A stretch of 64,000 bases of DNA from Candidatus Vagococcus giribetii (GCF_017316185.1 NZ_JAFLVX010000016.1:57609-121608), one strand, 5' to 3'; counted from the first letter of the stretch, positions 37,149 through 46,862 are shown. A program made the numbers and translations. The notes: a model not told the origin generated them from the letters alone.

Positions 37149-39401
37149 TTATCTAATAACAACTGCTCGTTTATCATTAGCATTATAAGCAGCTTTCATT
37201 TGGTTACCATTGACCCAATAAGTATATTTACTGTTAGGATCTGACACATGGTATTGATTCGTCTGACTATTATAACCATCTAGCGTAACCACGTGGGCAT
37301 TATCCACCCCACGTCCCCAGAAATAATTAGAATAGATAGGTGAGTTATAGTTCAACGTCACATAAATCACCATAGGATTTCCTTTTTCCAATTCTTTTGA
37401 TAGATTCTCAAAAGAAGTTCCTGTAATATCTACTGCATTCCCTTTAGCATAATCATTAGCCCAATCTGTTAAGGGTTTAGGGAAAATAGATTGATAAATG
37501 CCGTACGTCACAACAAAAGGTGATCCACCAAAACCTTTATGAGGATTACCTTCTTTAGAAACAGGCATCTCTTTTAAGAAAGGCATCAATTTGTAGTTCA
37601 TTGCAAAACCTTTTAATTGTAAAGCTTGTAGTAAACTAGCCGCCTCACATCCCATGGGTGCTCCTGCATCATTTTGATTGTGTTGAGGCGCATTTAACAT
37701 CACATAAGTAGAATTACTACTTGCTGCTTCTTTAATAGCATTTTTATTGAGGTAACCTTGCCATTTGCCTTTTGAATCATAAAGTGAATAATAGGTAGAA
37801 CCATTAAAATGTTCATATTTGTATCGAGCCTCGTAAGGTTTATTGACCATATTTTTTGTTGTGCCTTTTCGAGCAGAAAATTCTAGGTTTTGCCACATGT
37901 CATAATTGCCATTAGCCACTGTCACAACATTTTTAATGCCTATCGCATGACCTGTCCGATTTGTTTCTTGTGTCGCATATCGATTGACATAGCCATACCA
38001 TTTTCCCTGATTATCATAAAGAGAGTAGTAAATCGAACCATTAAAATGTTTGTATTCACCTTTTGCTAATAGTGTCTTTTGATAGATAGCTTTAGTATTT
38101 CCTTTTTCTTTCCAATTGAAATTTTGCCACATCGTATAATTATTACTGGTTACTGACACATAACTTCCTTTTGATTGGTACACACCTTGTGGACCCTCTG
38201 CTACAGAAACAAGACCTTTATTGATATAACCTTGCCATTTATTATTGTTATCGTATAAGGAATAATAATCTGACCCATTGGCATGATAGTACACACCTTT
38301 TGCCAAGAAAGTTTGACCTGATACATTCTTAGCTGATTGTCGTTCATCCCAACTAAAGTTGTTCCACAAACTACCACTACTATTTTTTACTGTTACGTAT
38401 TTGCCAAAATCAACGTAATCACCTTGAGCACTTGCTGTTTTAGTTATTCCTGCTTGATTGATATAGCCATACCACTTATCGTTACTATCATATAGTGAGT
38501 AGTAAGTATCTCCATTAAAGTGATGGTATTCTCCCTTAACTATAAATGTTCTCTTTAGAAACTCAGAACTGCTTGCTTTCTTTTGCCAAGAAAAATTTTG
38601 CCAGATGGTATAGTTTCCACTTCTAATAGTAATGTATTGATTCGAGCTGTACCATTTACCTTGAGCTCCTTCTGATATTTCCACACTTTCTGATGTCACA
38701 TAACCTAACCAATTGTCCTTATTATCATAAAGAGAATAATACACAGTACCGTCAAAGTGATGGTACTTTCCTTTTGCTCTTAAGGTTTGATTGGTAAAGC
38801 CTTGTAGATTACCTTTTACTTTTCCAGAAAAATTAGAATAAGTTGAGACATTTGGATTAGTGACTGATACGTATTTCCAATAGGATTGATACACACCTCC
38901 TTCATTTGCTGCTACATCAACTTCTTTTTCTGCAATGTAGCCTACAAACTGGTCTAGGTGGTTAAACACCCCATAATAACTACCATTAGTTGCAGTTTTT
39001 ATTTTTTCTTTAGCTAAAAACGTTTGACCAACTATAAAGTCATTGTTTATTTGTTGTGTTAGCTCTTTATCTGAGAATAACACAGGACGATCAACCTTAA
39101 GACTAATGTAAGTATGTACCTCTTCTTGTACAATTTGACTAGCTGCTTTTTCTACATTTTTTATCTCTTCAATTGGCTGTTCTTTCTTTGTCGAGTCTGA
39201 GTTTTCTGTACTAGTTACTGTTGATTCTTCCTGAGTTGACGACTCTGATGTTACAACAGTTGAATCAGTTGTTTCTAATAATTCTTGAGATGAACTACTC
39301 TCACTAGTTAATGGAGATGTCTCTTCAACAGCTTGAGTATTCATTGGTGACAGTAACAATAAGCTACAACTAACTAACCCTATAAACACATTCTTTTTCA
39401 T
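37149..39401 (-). CDS. Secreted surface protein with six SH3/GW-like modules and a C39-like peptidase domain
   Basis: A 750-residue secreted protein. Residues 1-24 form a signal peptide (MKKNVFIGLVSCSLLLLSPM, then NTQA), followed by a Ser/Thr/Glu-rich linker to about 90. Then come six repeats of about 75-80 residues resembling GW/SH3 cell-wall-binding modules; five contain YYSLYD followed by N/K-rich GKW(Y/Q)GY. The C-terminal domain (about 570-750) is C39-like (PF13529 type): Cys in PMGCEAASLL, His in NAHVVTLDGY and Asp in VSDPNSKYTYW. No LPXTG. It probably binds the wall non-covalently and cleaves peptides there; the substrate is unknown. The gene stands alone with its own terminator. Confidence 0.85.
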   Translation of the reverse strand: MKKNVFIGLVSCSLLLLSPMNTQAVEETSPLTSESSSSQELLETTDSTVVTSESSTQEESTVTSTENSDSTKKEQPIEEIKNVEKAASQIVQEEVHTYISLKVDRPVLFSDKELTQQINNDFIVGQTFLAKEKIKTATNGSYYGVFNHLDQFVGYIAEKEVDVAANEGGVYQSYWKYVSVTNPNVSTYSNFSGKVKGNLQGFTNQTLRAKGKYHHFDGTVYYSLYDNKDNWLGYVTSESVEISEGAQGKWYSSNQYITIRSGNYTIWQNFSWQKKASSSEFLKRTFIVKGEYHHFNGDTYYSLYDSNDKWYGYINQAGITKTASAQGDYVDFGKYVTVKNSSGSLWNNFSWDERQSAKNVSGQTFLAKGVYYHANGSDYYSLYDNNNKWQGYINKGLVSVAEGPQGVYQSKGSYVSVTSNNYTMWQNFNWKEKGNTKAIYQKTLLAKGEYKHFNGSIYYSLYDNQGKWYGYVNRYATQETNRTGHAIGIKNVVTVANGNYDMWQNLEFSARKGTTKNMVNKPYEARYKYEHFNGSTYYSLYDSKGKWQGYLNKNAIKEAASSNSTYVMLNAPQHNQNDAGAPMGCEAASLLQALQLKGFAMNYKLMPFLKEMPVSKEGNPHKGFGGSPFVVTYGIYQSIFPKPLTDWANDYAKGNAVDITGTSFENLSKELEKGNPMVIYVTLNYNSPIYSNYFWGRGVDNAHVVTLDGYNSQTNQYHVSDPNSKYTYWVNGNQMKAAYNANDKRAVVIR

Positions 39402-39568
39402 TAAACTAATCCTCTCTATTTTGGTATGGATTAAAAATAAACAGACACTAGAGTCTTTTTTTATCTATTTCTATCTAAGCAAATACTAGTATCTTCTATT
39501 AAATAGTATACATAACTATTAAAAGTCCCGTTACTATTTCTTATTAAGCATTCTAGACATACCTAACT

Positions 39569-39608
39569 AAAAAAAGAAACCAACAATTTCTTGTTAGTTT
39601 CTTTTTTT
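39569..39608 (-). terminator. Terminator of the tyramine/nhaC operon
   Basis: AAAGAAACTAACAA and TTGTTGGTTTCTTT form a 14-bp stem with a GAAA loop and a following T run on the minus strand, right after the yerC-like gene. Confidence 0.85.
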
Positions 39609-39611
39609 ATG

Positions 39612-39908
39612 TTATTTGTCATTCATAACACGTTCTCTTAACATTTCGTAGGAACCATTTCCCTCTTCAATCGAGCGTTTTACTCGAGAGATAATGGCTG
39701 TGCTTGCTTGTGTTCTTTTCTCAATTTCTTGATACGTTTTTCCTTCAAGCAACATCTCTGCTACAGTGAGTCTTGTGACAAAGACTTTCATTTCTTTCAA
39801 AGTCATTAAATCATCAAAAAAACCGTAGCACTCGTCCACATTTTCTAAAGCAAGAACAGCGTCGAAAAAATGTTTGGTTTCCTCTTTTGATAATTTGTCA
39901 ATTCTCAT
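39612..39908 (-). CDS. yerC: TrpR-like regulator of the YerC/YecD family
   Basis: A 98-residue all-helical DNA-binding protein of the TrpR superfamily. The whole length resembles Bacillus subtilis YerC, including ECYGFFDDLMTLKEMK, LLEGKTYQEIEKRTQASTAI and ISRVKRSIEEGN, the last two forming the helix-turn-helix. Its ATG overlaps the nhaC stop by 4 bp, so the two are translationally coupled, and both are downstream of tdcA and tyrP. YerC's ligand is not established. Because TrpR senses an aromatic amino acid, a role in tyrosine-dependent regulation is a reasonable but untested idea. Confidence 0.85.
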   Translation of the reverse strand: MRIDKLSKEETKHFFDAVLALENVDECYGFFDDLMTLKEMKVFVTRLTVAEMLLEGKTYQEIEKRTQASTAIISRVKRSIEEGNGSYEMLRERVMNDK

Positions 39909-41287
39909 AATTTTCTCCCCTTCGCTTCTGTATCTGGTTTGATAAAGAAACTAAAAATTATTGATAGTAGCGGTAGTGCGTAACAAAAAATAGCAAATGG
40001 TAGATAAGCTAGCGTTGATACACCTAAGGCACTGGAAATGAAGACGGCACTTACTCCCCACGGAACAAGTGGATTAATGGTGCTCCCCGCATCACACAAG
40101 GTTCGTGATAGGTAGATAGGTGCAATATGTTGCTTAGAAAAGCTCCCCTTATAAGCTTCTCCTGGCAAGATAATGGATAAATATTGCTCACCAATTAAAA
40201 GATTTACCCCCACAGCTGTAATAGCTGTTGCAAACACTAATTTAACTGGCGTATTTAAGCCGCTCTCCATTTTCTTGAGTATTATATCAATTACATGTGT
40301 CTTTATCAATAAACCACCTAGTGATAAGGCTAAAAGGATTAATGATACTGACCACATCATACTTTGAATGCCTCCTCTTGAAAGCAATGTATCAATCACT
40401 TGATTGCCAGTTGATGCCACATAACCATCTTGAATCCAAGCTCCCATATTAGCTAAGGTTGTGCTTGGTTCGTAGATTTTTAAAAGGACTAATGAAAAGA
40501 CAATATTAAATAGAAGGGACGGTATGGCTGGTATTTTTTTCCACGCACAAGCAAATAATAGAACAACAGGTAATAGCATCACTGGTGTAATGGCGAATGA
40601 CTCTTTTAAGACGTTATTTAGTGTATCAATTTCAGAGAGGTTGGCACTTCCGTTGCCGCTTCTACTCATGAAAGTAAAGAATAAAAGAGATACAGCGGCT
40701 GCAGGTAACGTTGTTTTTAACTCGTTTTTTAAATGAGTAAAAATATCAATATTCGCAGTAGCCGCTGCTAGATTTGCTGTATCTGAAAGAGGTGAAATGA
40801 CATTACCTAAAAAAGCACCTGAAACAATGGCACCGGCAATGACTGGTAAGTCAAATCCCATCATTTGTCCCATACCAATAAAGGCAATCCCAATCGTTGA
40901 AACAGTTGTAAATGAGCTCCCCACTGCTGCTCCAACAATCCCACAAATTAGAAAAACTGCCCCTAAAAAGTAACTAGGAGATAAAAAAGAAAAGCCGTAA
41001 ACCATAATCGTTGGAATAGTCCCTGAGGCAATCCAAATACTGATTAATGATCCTATTAGTAAAAAAAGAATAATCGGAATTAATCCAGGTTTGATACCAT
41101 CTATAATCCCTTCATGTAAGTCATCCCAAGACATTTTTTTATAAATCATAAAAAGAACTAATACAAAAATTGCTCCTAAAATTCCCACATGGGCTGGCAA
41201 CTGAAAGCCGATAATACTAAAACCAATTGTAAGTAGCACTAACACTAATAACAAGCAAGCTTCTTTAAATGTGACTTCTTTTTCCAT
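39905..41287 (-). CDS. nhaC: Na+/H+ antiporter NhaC family
   Basis: A polytopic sodium/proton antiporter of the NhaC family, about 460 residues, with around 11-12 hydrophobic segments and conserved stretches SSFTTVSTIGIAFIGMG and GNVISPLSDTANLAA. nhaC commonly accompanies tdcA and tyrP in tyramine clusters, where it may aid pH or Na+ homeostasis. The open frame reaches 41317, but that part crosses the intergenic hairpin; ATG 41287 gives MEKEVTFKEA and is preferred. It lies 88 bp after tdcA, separated by an intrinsic-terminator-like palindrome, and overlaps yerC by 4 bp. Confidence 0.93.
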   Translation of the reverse strand: MEKEVTFKEACLLLVLVLLTIGFSIIGFQLPAHVGILGAIFVLVLFMIYKKMSWDDLHEGIIDGIKPGLIPIILFLLIGSLISIWIASGTIPTIMVYGFSFLSPSYFLGAVFLICGIVGAAVGSSFTTVSTIGIAFIGMGQMMGFDLPVIAGAIVSGAFLGNVISPLSDTANLAAATANIDIFTHLKNELKTTLPAAAVSLLFFTFMSRSGNGSANLSEIDTLNNVLKESFAITPVMLLPVVLLFACAWKKIPAIPSLLFNIVFSLVLLKIYEPSTTLANMGAWIQDGYVASTGNQVIDTLLSRGGIQSMMWSVSLILLALSLGGLLIKTHVIDIILKKMESGLNTPVKLVFATAITAVGVNLLIGEQYLSIILPGEAYKGSFSKQHIAPIYLSRTLCDAGSTINPLVPWGVSAVFISSALGVSTLAYLPFAIFCYALPLLSIIFSFFIKPDTEAKGRKL

Positions 41288-41322
41288 AGTCTGCCTCTTT
41301 CTCTCTTGTTTTATCAATAACC

Positions 41323-41363
41323 GGTAAAAACCAATGCAATTTGGTTCTACATTGGTTTTTACC
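41323..41363 (-). terminator. Hairpin between tdcA and nhaC
   Basis: A perfect 14-bp inverted repeat (GGTAAAAACCAATG / CATTGGTTTTTACC) separates tdcA from nhaC and includes a T5 stretch in its second arm. It may act as a partial terminator setting lower nhaC-yerC expression. Confidence 0.7.
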
Positions 41364-41374
41364 TGGTATGAATT

Positions 41375-43237
41375 CTACTCTGCGTAAATTGCTTCTAATT
41401 TACTTTGAATAGCTGATTTGATTTTTTCTGAATACTCTGCAAAGACTTTTTCGTCATGAGCATATGGTGACATAGCTGATGCACGTAAAATCGTTACTTT
41501 TTGTTCTTTTTCCCACTCAGCATCTGAGAAACCTAAGCCTTTAACAAATGATAATGGGCTATTGCCGTAATCTGGTACAGCAAAGTCTGTATGTGATGTA
41601 ATGAATTCGTTGTGATAAGTACCACCTTTAGCATATGATGCGTAGTTATAGAACTCTTCATTTAATTCATTCATTTTTTCTAAGTCAGTGTTGCCTTTTT
41701 CATTGAAGACATAATCCACCATGTTGAAGTCTGGACGAGTTAAAGCATGCATTTCAATGACTTTACCATTAACGTTGAATTCTAAACCATCGATAAAGTT
41801 GTAGAAACGGAATGCTCCTTCTAAACTTGCTCCGATTAATTTACCAAAACCAGTCACGTTAAGTGGTAATGTTCTATGCGCTGCCCATACAGCTGCGGCA
41901 GTTGCTCCAGCTTTAGAACCTTCTAACATGTATGCTCCAAGCAAAGCAGGAATGTCTGCTCCTTTTTTGAATACATAAGTCGCAAAGTAAGAAATCATAT
42001 CACGCATACGTACGTCACGGATAACAACTCCACCGGCTGAGTAAGGAACATAACCCATTTTATGAGGGTCGATTGTCACAGTTTCACAGCTTTCAATCGC
42101 TTTAAATGATTCGTAAACTTCTCTTGTTAACCAATGATTTTCTCCTTGGAAGATATGATATTCTTCGTAAACATCTTGAATATTTTCGTAAGGAATAAAT
42201 TCATCCTGTTCATCTAAGAAGATTGAACGACCATAACCACCGTAAGCAGCATCAACGTGAATATAGAAGTAAATACCTTCTTTAGCTAATTTTTCTCTTA
42301 AAGCAACAATTTGGTCTACACGGTCTACTTGACCTTCTTCAGTAGAACCAACAACAGCTACTACACCTAATGTTGGGATACCTTCTGCTGCTAAGCCACG
42401 AATTGTTTCTTCTAATTTTTCAACGTCCATACGGTATTCGTTATCAACTTCTGCAGCGATAACTTGATCTAAACCAACACCAATAATATCAGCTGATTTT
42501 AACCATGAATAATGTTTTGTTTGTGGCACAATCCATTTACCTAGTTTGTCTAAGTTTTTACCACTTCTTGCTGTTCTTTCTTTGATTTCGTCATATTTAT
42601 CTTGATGAGCTTCTAAAATATCTAGAACTTCATCAACTGACATGTTTAATAATTCCCAGTCAGATTTACCAGCAACAGCTTCAGGAATCACTTCTTTAAT
42701 AGCAAGTGGAGCTGATTTGAAGTTACGTGCATACCAGATACCTTCTAAGTTAGCGATTGAACCATCACAAGCAATGTGACCCCAACCTTTTTTGTATCCC
42801 ATTAAAGCAGCGAAATCTAAGCCAACTTCTTCTTCCATTTTTGAAGTAGCTGGTGAAGATTCGTAAGCTACGTTGTTACCATTCCAAAGCATTGCTGCGT
42901 TGTAAGCAATAATAGAAGGTAATAATGTTTCAGAGTTCATATGTCCCCAGAAACGACCTGCTGAATGCCAAGGTAGTGAATCTGTACGTAAACGAGAGCT
43001 TAATACGTTAAATACTTGTTCCATATTATCAACTGTCGCTTGGAATGATTCTTCGCGGCGATCTTGTGGTGTGATGACAGGTAAATCTTGAGGCATGTAG
43101 TTTTGTCTCCAACCTACATGCTCATCGATCATACGGTTTAAGATACGTTTGTAAATATCAACGTTTTCTCCTTTGTCCCCAAGGAACAATGCTTTTAAAT
43201 TTGTATTTGTTGGATCAATAATGTGTTTGTCAGTCAT
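41375..43237 (-). CDS. tdcA: Tyrosine decarboxylase
   Basis: A PLP-dependent group II decarboxylase of 620 residues, the length typical of enterococcal and lactobacillar TyrDC, that turns tyrosine into tyramine with proton consumption. The PLP-binding Lys is Lys393 in [11 protein letters not shown], with the upstream [10 protein letters not shown] motif. It lies 30 bp after tyrP, so antiporter and enzyme form one transcript. Relatives also decarboxylate phenylalanine weakly. In typical lactic-acid-bacterial clusters tdcA comes before tyrP; here the order is reversed. Confidence 0.97.
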   Translation of the reverse strand: MTDKHIIDPTNTNLKALFLGDKGENVDIYKRILNRMIDEHVGWRQNYMPQDLPVITPQDRREESFQATVDNMEQVFNVLSSRLRTDSLPWHSAGRFWGHMNSETLLPSIIAYNAAMLWNGNNVAYESSPATSKMEEEVGLDFAALMGYKKGWGHIACDGSIANLEGIWYARNFKSAPLAIKEVIPEAVAGKSDWELLNMSVDEVLDILEAHQDKYDEIKERTARSGKNLDKLGKWIVPQTKHYSWLKSADIIGVGLDQVIAAEVDNEYRMDVEKLEETIRGLAAEGIPTLGVVAVVGSTEEGQVDRVDQIVALREKLAKEGIYFYIHVDAAYGGYGRSIFLDEQDEFIPYENIQDVYEEYHIFQGENHWLTREVYESFKAIESCETVTIDPHKMGYVPYSAGGVVIRDVRMRDMISYFATYVFKKGADIPALLGAYMLEGSKAGATAAAVWAAHRTLPLNVTGFGKLIGASLEGAFRFYNFIDGLEFNVNGKVIEMHALTRPDFNMVDYVFNEKGNTDLEKMNELNEEFYNYASYAKGGTYHNEFITSHTDFAVPDYGNSPLSFVKGLGFSDAEWEKEQKVTILRASAMSPYAHDEKVFAEYSEKIKSAIQSKLEAIYAE

Positions 43238-43267
43238 GATATTCTTCCCCTTATCTGTTCATTAAAT

Positions 43268-44677
43268 TTATTTCTTTTTCCAAGATTCTTTTTTGTTTTT
43301 AAAGATAATTAACGCTATTGCTACCATAACCACTGTCGCAACGACTTGGTAAATAATGTAGGCTGTGTGTTGGTTAGCTGCTACTGATGCTGGTGGAATT
43401 AAGCTCACCGCAATCGTTAGAATAACGCTAAGGATTGAAATTCCTGCCACAAACCACATTAAGCCATTTCCTTTAGCACCTAATCTAAATGGTCTAACAA
43501 TTTCAGGCATTTTGTAACGTAGTTTGATAGCTGAAATCGCAATAAGTAAGTAAACAATACAGTAAAGAATCGTTGTCGTAATCGTGATAATTAAAAAGGC
43601 TGAACTAACATCTGGGATAACGGCGTATAGTAAAGACACGATAGAAATAACTGTTGCTTGAACTAATACAATGTTGATTGGAATCCCTTGTTTGTTTCTC
43701 TTTTGGAAGAATGGAGGTAAGTTACCTTCGTCTGCCACTTTAATCATTGATTTACTTGGTCCTAAGACCCAAGCGCTCAATTGAACGAGAACACCAATTA
43801 AAATCATTAATGAAATAATGTTATTGAAGATAGCTGGAATACCTAAATCCTCTGTCATAATGACAAATGGTTGAGTGATATTAGCTAAGTTCATTTCGCC
43901 AGCTGGTACTGAGTTGGCAACTGTTAAACCTGCTACTAAGTTGAAGAAAACTAAAACTAATACAGAAACAATAACGGCTATTGGGTAGTTCTTTTTAGGG
44001 TTGTCAATATTGTTGGCGTGAACAGAAGAAATTTCTACTCCCGCAAAAATAAAGATAATCCCTGTTAATGTTGGTAAACTACCTAAATCACTTAAGTCTG
44101 GTAATAATTTATCTACTGAAAAATCAGCTAAATATCCGGCTGGGTTAATCCCATTTTTAATTGTGTACATAACACCAAGAGTTACTAAAGCTAGAAAAGG
44201 AATGTATACCCCAATCACAGCACCCCAGTCTCCTGCGATTTTGACCATATCAAATTTCAAGTTAAGTAATGTGATGGTCCAATATGAAATTAAAATCATT
44301 GCTAATATAAAGTAACTGTTTTGTCCTAATTCGGGTTTGTTGATCACATATCCTAGTAACACACCTACTGTTGAGGCTACCATTACCATTCCAAAAAACA
44401 TTTGAACCCATAGTAACCAAGAAGTAACAAAGCCCCACTTCTCACCTAATGCATTTTTAACCCAAACTTGAGGGCCACCTTCTTCAGGCCATGCTGTTGA
44501 TAATTCCGCAGACATTAAAGCGATTGGCAATGCAAACGCACAAGCTGCAATTAACATGTAAAATATTTGTGTCCAACCAGTCGATGCTAATGTTGGTACA
44601 CTACGAACTGTTCCGAAGAACGCCATGGTTATCCCAATTAAACCAACTAGGGATAATTTTTTATTTCCTTGACTCAT
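43268..44677 (-). CDS. tyrP: Tyrosine/tyramine antiporter
   Basis: An APC-family exchanger with about 12 transmembrane segments that should bring in tyrosine and export tyramine, creating proton motive force with tdcA. Corrected start is ATG 44677 (MSQGNKKLSLVGLIGITMAF, 469 residues) behind GGGAAGGGGA; the longer frame to 44701 has no ribosome binding site. It resembles glutamate/GABA antiporters, for example in LMSAELSTAWPEEGGPQVWV, so the assignment uses its place next to tdcA. First gene of the minus-strand operon tyrP-tdcA-nhaC-yerC. Confidence 0.92.
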   Translation of the reverse strand: MSQGNKKLSLVGLIGITMAFFGTVRSVPTLASTGWTQIFYMLIAACAFALPIALMSAELSTAWPEEGGPQVWVKNALGEKWGFVTSWLLWVQMFFGMVMVASTVGVLLGYVINKPELGQNSYFILAMILISYWTITLLNLKFDMVKIAGDWGAVIGVYIPFLALVTLGVMYTIKNGINPAGYLADFSVDKLLPDLSDLGSLPTLTGIIFIFAGVEISSVHANNIDNPKKNYPIAVIVSVLVLVFFNLVAGLTVANSVPAGEMNLANITQPFVIMTEDLGIPAIFNNIISLMILIGVLVQLSAWVLGPSKSMIKVADEGNLPPFFQKRNKQGIPINIVLVQATVISIVSLLYAVIPDVSSAFLIITITTTILYCIVYLLIAISAIKLRYKMPEIVRPFRLGAKGNGLMWFVAGISILSVILTIAVSLIPPASVAANQHTAYIIYQVVATVVMVAIALIIFKNKKESWKKK

Positions 44678-44731
44678 TGTTTTTTCCCCTTCCCAAAACA
44701 AATGCTCTTCTTCAAAATAAGTTGTGTTTTC

Positions 44732-44743
44732 ATTAGGCCTAAT
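44732..44743. promoter_or_regulatory. 12-bp perfect palindrome ATTAGGCCTAAT
   Basis: Located 55 bp before the tyrP start in the tyrP leader. A symmetric site of this kind could be an operator, for instance of the TrpR-like regulator of the same operon, but nothing in the sequence proves binding. Confidence 0.3.
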
Positions 44744-44973
44744 TAACTAAGTAACTTGTTTGAAGTTGTCTTAACGGGGATAAGTATAAGTTCTCACAAA
44801 GCACTTTTCATTAAAGAAATAAGATTTTTATGAGAGAAAAATGAGCAAAAACAATAGATTCATGCACGCTTCATCGCGTTAAAGTTTTAAATCGATAATT
44901 CGCAAAACACAGGTATTTCCTTGTATTTTCAAGGTTTTCAAAAAAATGAAAATAGATATTATTTTACGAACAT

Positions 44974-45016
44974 AAAAAAAATGAGTATTTGCTCACCAAA
45001 TGCTCATCATTTTTTA
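44974..45016. terminator. Bidirectional-looking terminator in the tyrP-tyrS divergent region
   Basis: ATGAGCATTTG and CAAAT(A)CTCAT form a stem with T runs on both strands. Because the flanking genes diverge, it may end a short antisense or leader transcript, or attenuate a tyrP transcript that starts further upstream. Confidence 0.65.
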
Positions 45017-45037
45017 GGATTATTTTTTTGAGGCCGT

Positions 45038-45066
45038 TTGACAAAAAAATCCTTTTATTCTAGGAT
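45038..45066 (+). promoter_or_regulatory. SigA-type promoter of tyrS
   Basis: TTGACA (45038-45043) and TAGGAT (45061-45066) are 17 bp apart on the + strand. They lie upstream of a T-box leader of about 220 nt. Confidence 0.75.
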
Positions 45067-45072
45067 ACATTT

Positions 45073-45292
45073 ATAAAACGTATATACATTGATAACATTT
45101 GAGCAAATTAACCACTAATCTATCGCTAGATAATAGACTTTTGGCTAAAAAAGACTCAACACTAGTGCTTGTTAACAATCGGTGAGATACCGATATCAGC
45201 TGCGTTACCTGTGGGTTTCAACACAGGCTAAGTGGTACCACTTAATTGATTGGCTTTACCTTATAAACAGGTTGTTTATAAGGAGTTTTCTA
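45073..45292 (+). promoter_or_regulatory. T-box leader of tyrS
   Basis: The T-box core TAAGTGGTACCACTTA (45229-45244) sits about 75 nt before tyrS. It is followed by a hairpin CTTATAAAC / GTTTATAAG and a short T-rich run (45262-45297). Upstream, CGGTGAGATACCG is a stem seen in many T-boxes. Uncharged tRNA-Tyr should promote readthrough. Tyrosine-responsive T-box control of tyrS in tyramine clusters is known in Enterococcus durans. I could not place the Tyr specifier codon with confidence. Confidence 0.75.
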
Positions 45293-45316
45293 TTTAAAAG
45301 AAACGGGTGATATCAA

Positions 45317-46585
45317 ATGAGTACCAACATTATTGATGAACTATTATGGCGAGATGCTATCAATCAACAAACAGATGCTGAAGGTTTGCGTGAGTATGTA
45401 GAAAACAATAAAATTTCTCTTTACTGCGGTGTTGACCCAACTGGAGACAGTATGCACATCGGACACTTAATTCCTTTTATGATGCTTAAAAGATTTCAAT
45501 TACTAGGACACCATCCTTATATTCTTATTGGTGGTGCTACTGGGACTATTGGAGACCCTAGTGGGCGTACAAGTGAGCGTCAGCTTCAAACTATGGATCA
45601 AGTACAACACAATGTGACTTGCTTAACTAATCAAATGAAGCACCTTTTCTTTGATGACAGTAATGAGCAAGAATTAACTATGGTTAATAACTATGACTGG
45701 ACTCACGATTTAACCTTACTTGATTTCTTACGTGATTACGGTAAACACGTCAATATCAACACCATGCTAGCAAAAGACATTGTCTCTAGTCGCTTAGACA
45801 CAGGGATTTCTTTCACTGAGTTTACGTACCAAATTCTTCAATCCATGGATTACTTACATCTATTTCGCCATGAAAATGTGCGCTTGCAAATTGGTGGTGC
45901 TGATCAATGGGGAAATATTACAGCAGGTCTAGATTTAATTCGTAAAAAAGAAGGTGCTGAAGCTAAAGCATTTGGGTTGACGATTCCCTTAATGCTAAAA
46001 GCAGATGGTACTAAATTTGGTAAAACAGCAGGTGGCGCAATTTGGCTTGACCATGATAAAACATCTCCATACGAATTCTACCAATTTTGGTTAAATCAAG
46101 ATGATCATGATGTAGTTCGCTACTTGAAATTCTTTACCTTCTTAACACAAGAAGAGATTAGCGTTCTGGCTGAAAAAGTAGCTACTGAGCCACATAAACG
46201 AGAAGCACAAAAAACACTAGCAACAGAGATGACCTTATTTGTTCACGGAAAAGAAGCTTTGGAAGAAGCTCTAGCTATTACAGATGCTTTATTTTCTGGA
46301 GACATCAAACAACTAAGCGCTCGTCAAATCAAGGACAACCTAAGCAACATGCCAAGCTCTACTATTTCAAAAGAGCCTCTTAACTTGATTGATTGGTTAG
46401 TTGAAACAGGCATTGAGCCTTCCAAACGTCAAGCTCGAGAAGACGTGACTAATGGAGCTATTTCTTTAAATGGTGATAAAGTCACTGATACAGAACTTGA
46501 AGTCACACCCCTTCTTGCCATTGATGATACCTACATCATTGTCAGAAAAGGGAAAAAGAATGACACACTTGTTCAATTGAATTAA
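45317..46585 (+). CDS. tyrS: Tyrosyl-tRNA synthetase
   Basis: A class I aminoacyl-tRNA synthetase of 422 residues that charges tRNA-Tyr. The HIGH-like motif HIGHLIPF (residues 44-51) and the KMSKS-like KFGKTAGGA (near residue 231) are present, as is the C-terminal S4 RNA-binding domain. The gene is divergent from tyrP-tdcA, whereas in most tyramine clusters it is first in the same direction. It is preceded by a T-box and followed by a strong terminator. Housekeeping tyrS may exist elsewhere, and this copy probably belongs to the tyramine cluster. Confidence 0.96.
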   Translation: MSTNIIDELLWRDAINQQTDAEGLREYVENNKISLYCGVDPTGDSMHIGHLIPFMMLKRFQLLGHHPYILIGGATGTIGDPSGRTSERQLQTMDQVQHNVTCLTNQMKHLFFDDSNEQELTMVNNYDWTHDLTLLDFLRDYGKHVNINTMLAKDIVSSRLDTGISFTEFTYQILQSMDYLHLFRHENVRLQIGGADQWGNITAGLDLIRKKEGAEAKAFGLTIPLMLKADGTKFGKTAGGAIWLDHDKTSPYEFYQFWLNQDDHDVVRYLKFFTFLTQEEISVLAEKVATEPHKREAQKTLATEMTLFVHGKEALEEALAITDALFSGDIKQLSARQIKDNLSNMPSSTISKEPLNLIDWLVETGIEPSKRQAREDVTNGAISLNGDKVTDTELEVTPLLAIDDTYIIVRKGKKNDTLVQLN

Positions 46586-46589
46586 CACG

Positions 46590-46634
46590 AAAAAAGCCAA
46601 AGTCTTGCTTACACACAAGACCTTGGCTTTTTTT
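46590..46634 (+). terminator. Terminator of tyrS
   Basis: AAAAAAGCCAAAGTCTTG pairs with CAAGACCTTGGCTTTTTT, ending in a T run on the + strand. Confidence 0.88.
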
Positions 46635-46715
46635 ACTGATAATCTCTACAAAATAAGGTATATTAGTAGAGATGAGTCGCTACTCTTTCAAAATTAGATA
46701 AGTAGGTGAGACAAA

Positions 46716-46862
46716 ATGGGAAAATACCAATTAGATACTAAAGGGAAAACAGCCGTAACGAAATATCATGAAAAGCATTTACCTGAAAAAGCAGATAAAA
46801 AACAACAACTAAAAGAAATGCGCGAGAAATTTTTGAAAAACAAACAAAAATCTGACCAATAA
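46716..46862 (+). CDS. 48-aa basic protein (MGKYQLD...), conserved-looking
   Basis: ATG 46716 is preceded by TAGGTGAG with 5-6 bp spacing and opens a 48-codon frame that ends at TAA 46860-46862. The product is rich in Lys, Gln and Glu with a predicted long helix (DKKQQLKEMREKFLKNKQ) and no membrane segment. A strong terminator follows directly. I recall similar short proteins (MGKYQLDxKGK...) in other Enterococcaceae but cannot verify this. The product is a hypothetical protein without known function. Confidence 0.7.
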   Translation: MGKYQLDTKGKTAVTKYHEKHLPEKADKKQQLKEMREKFLKNKQKSDQ

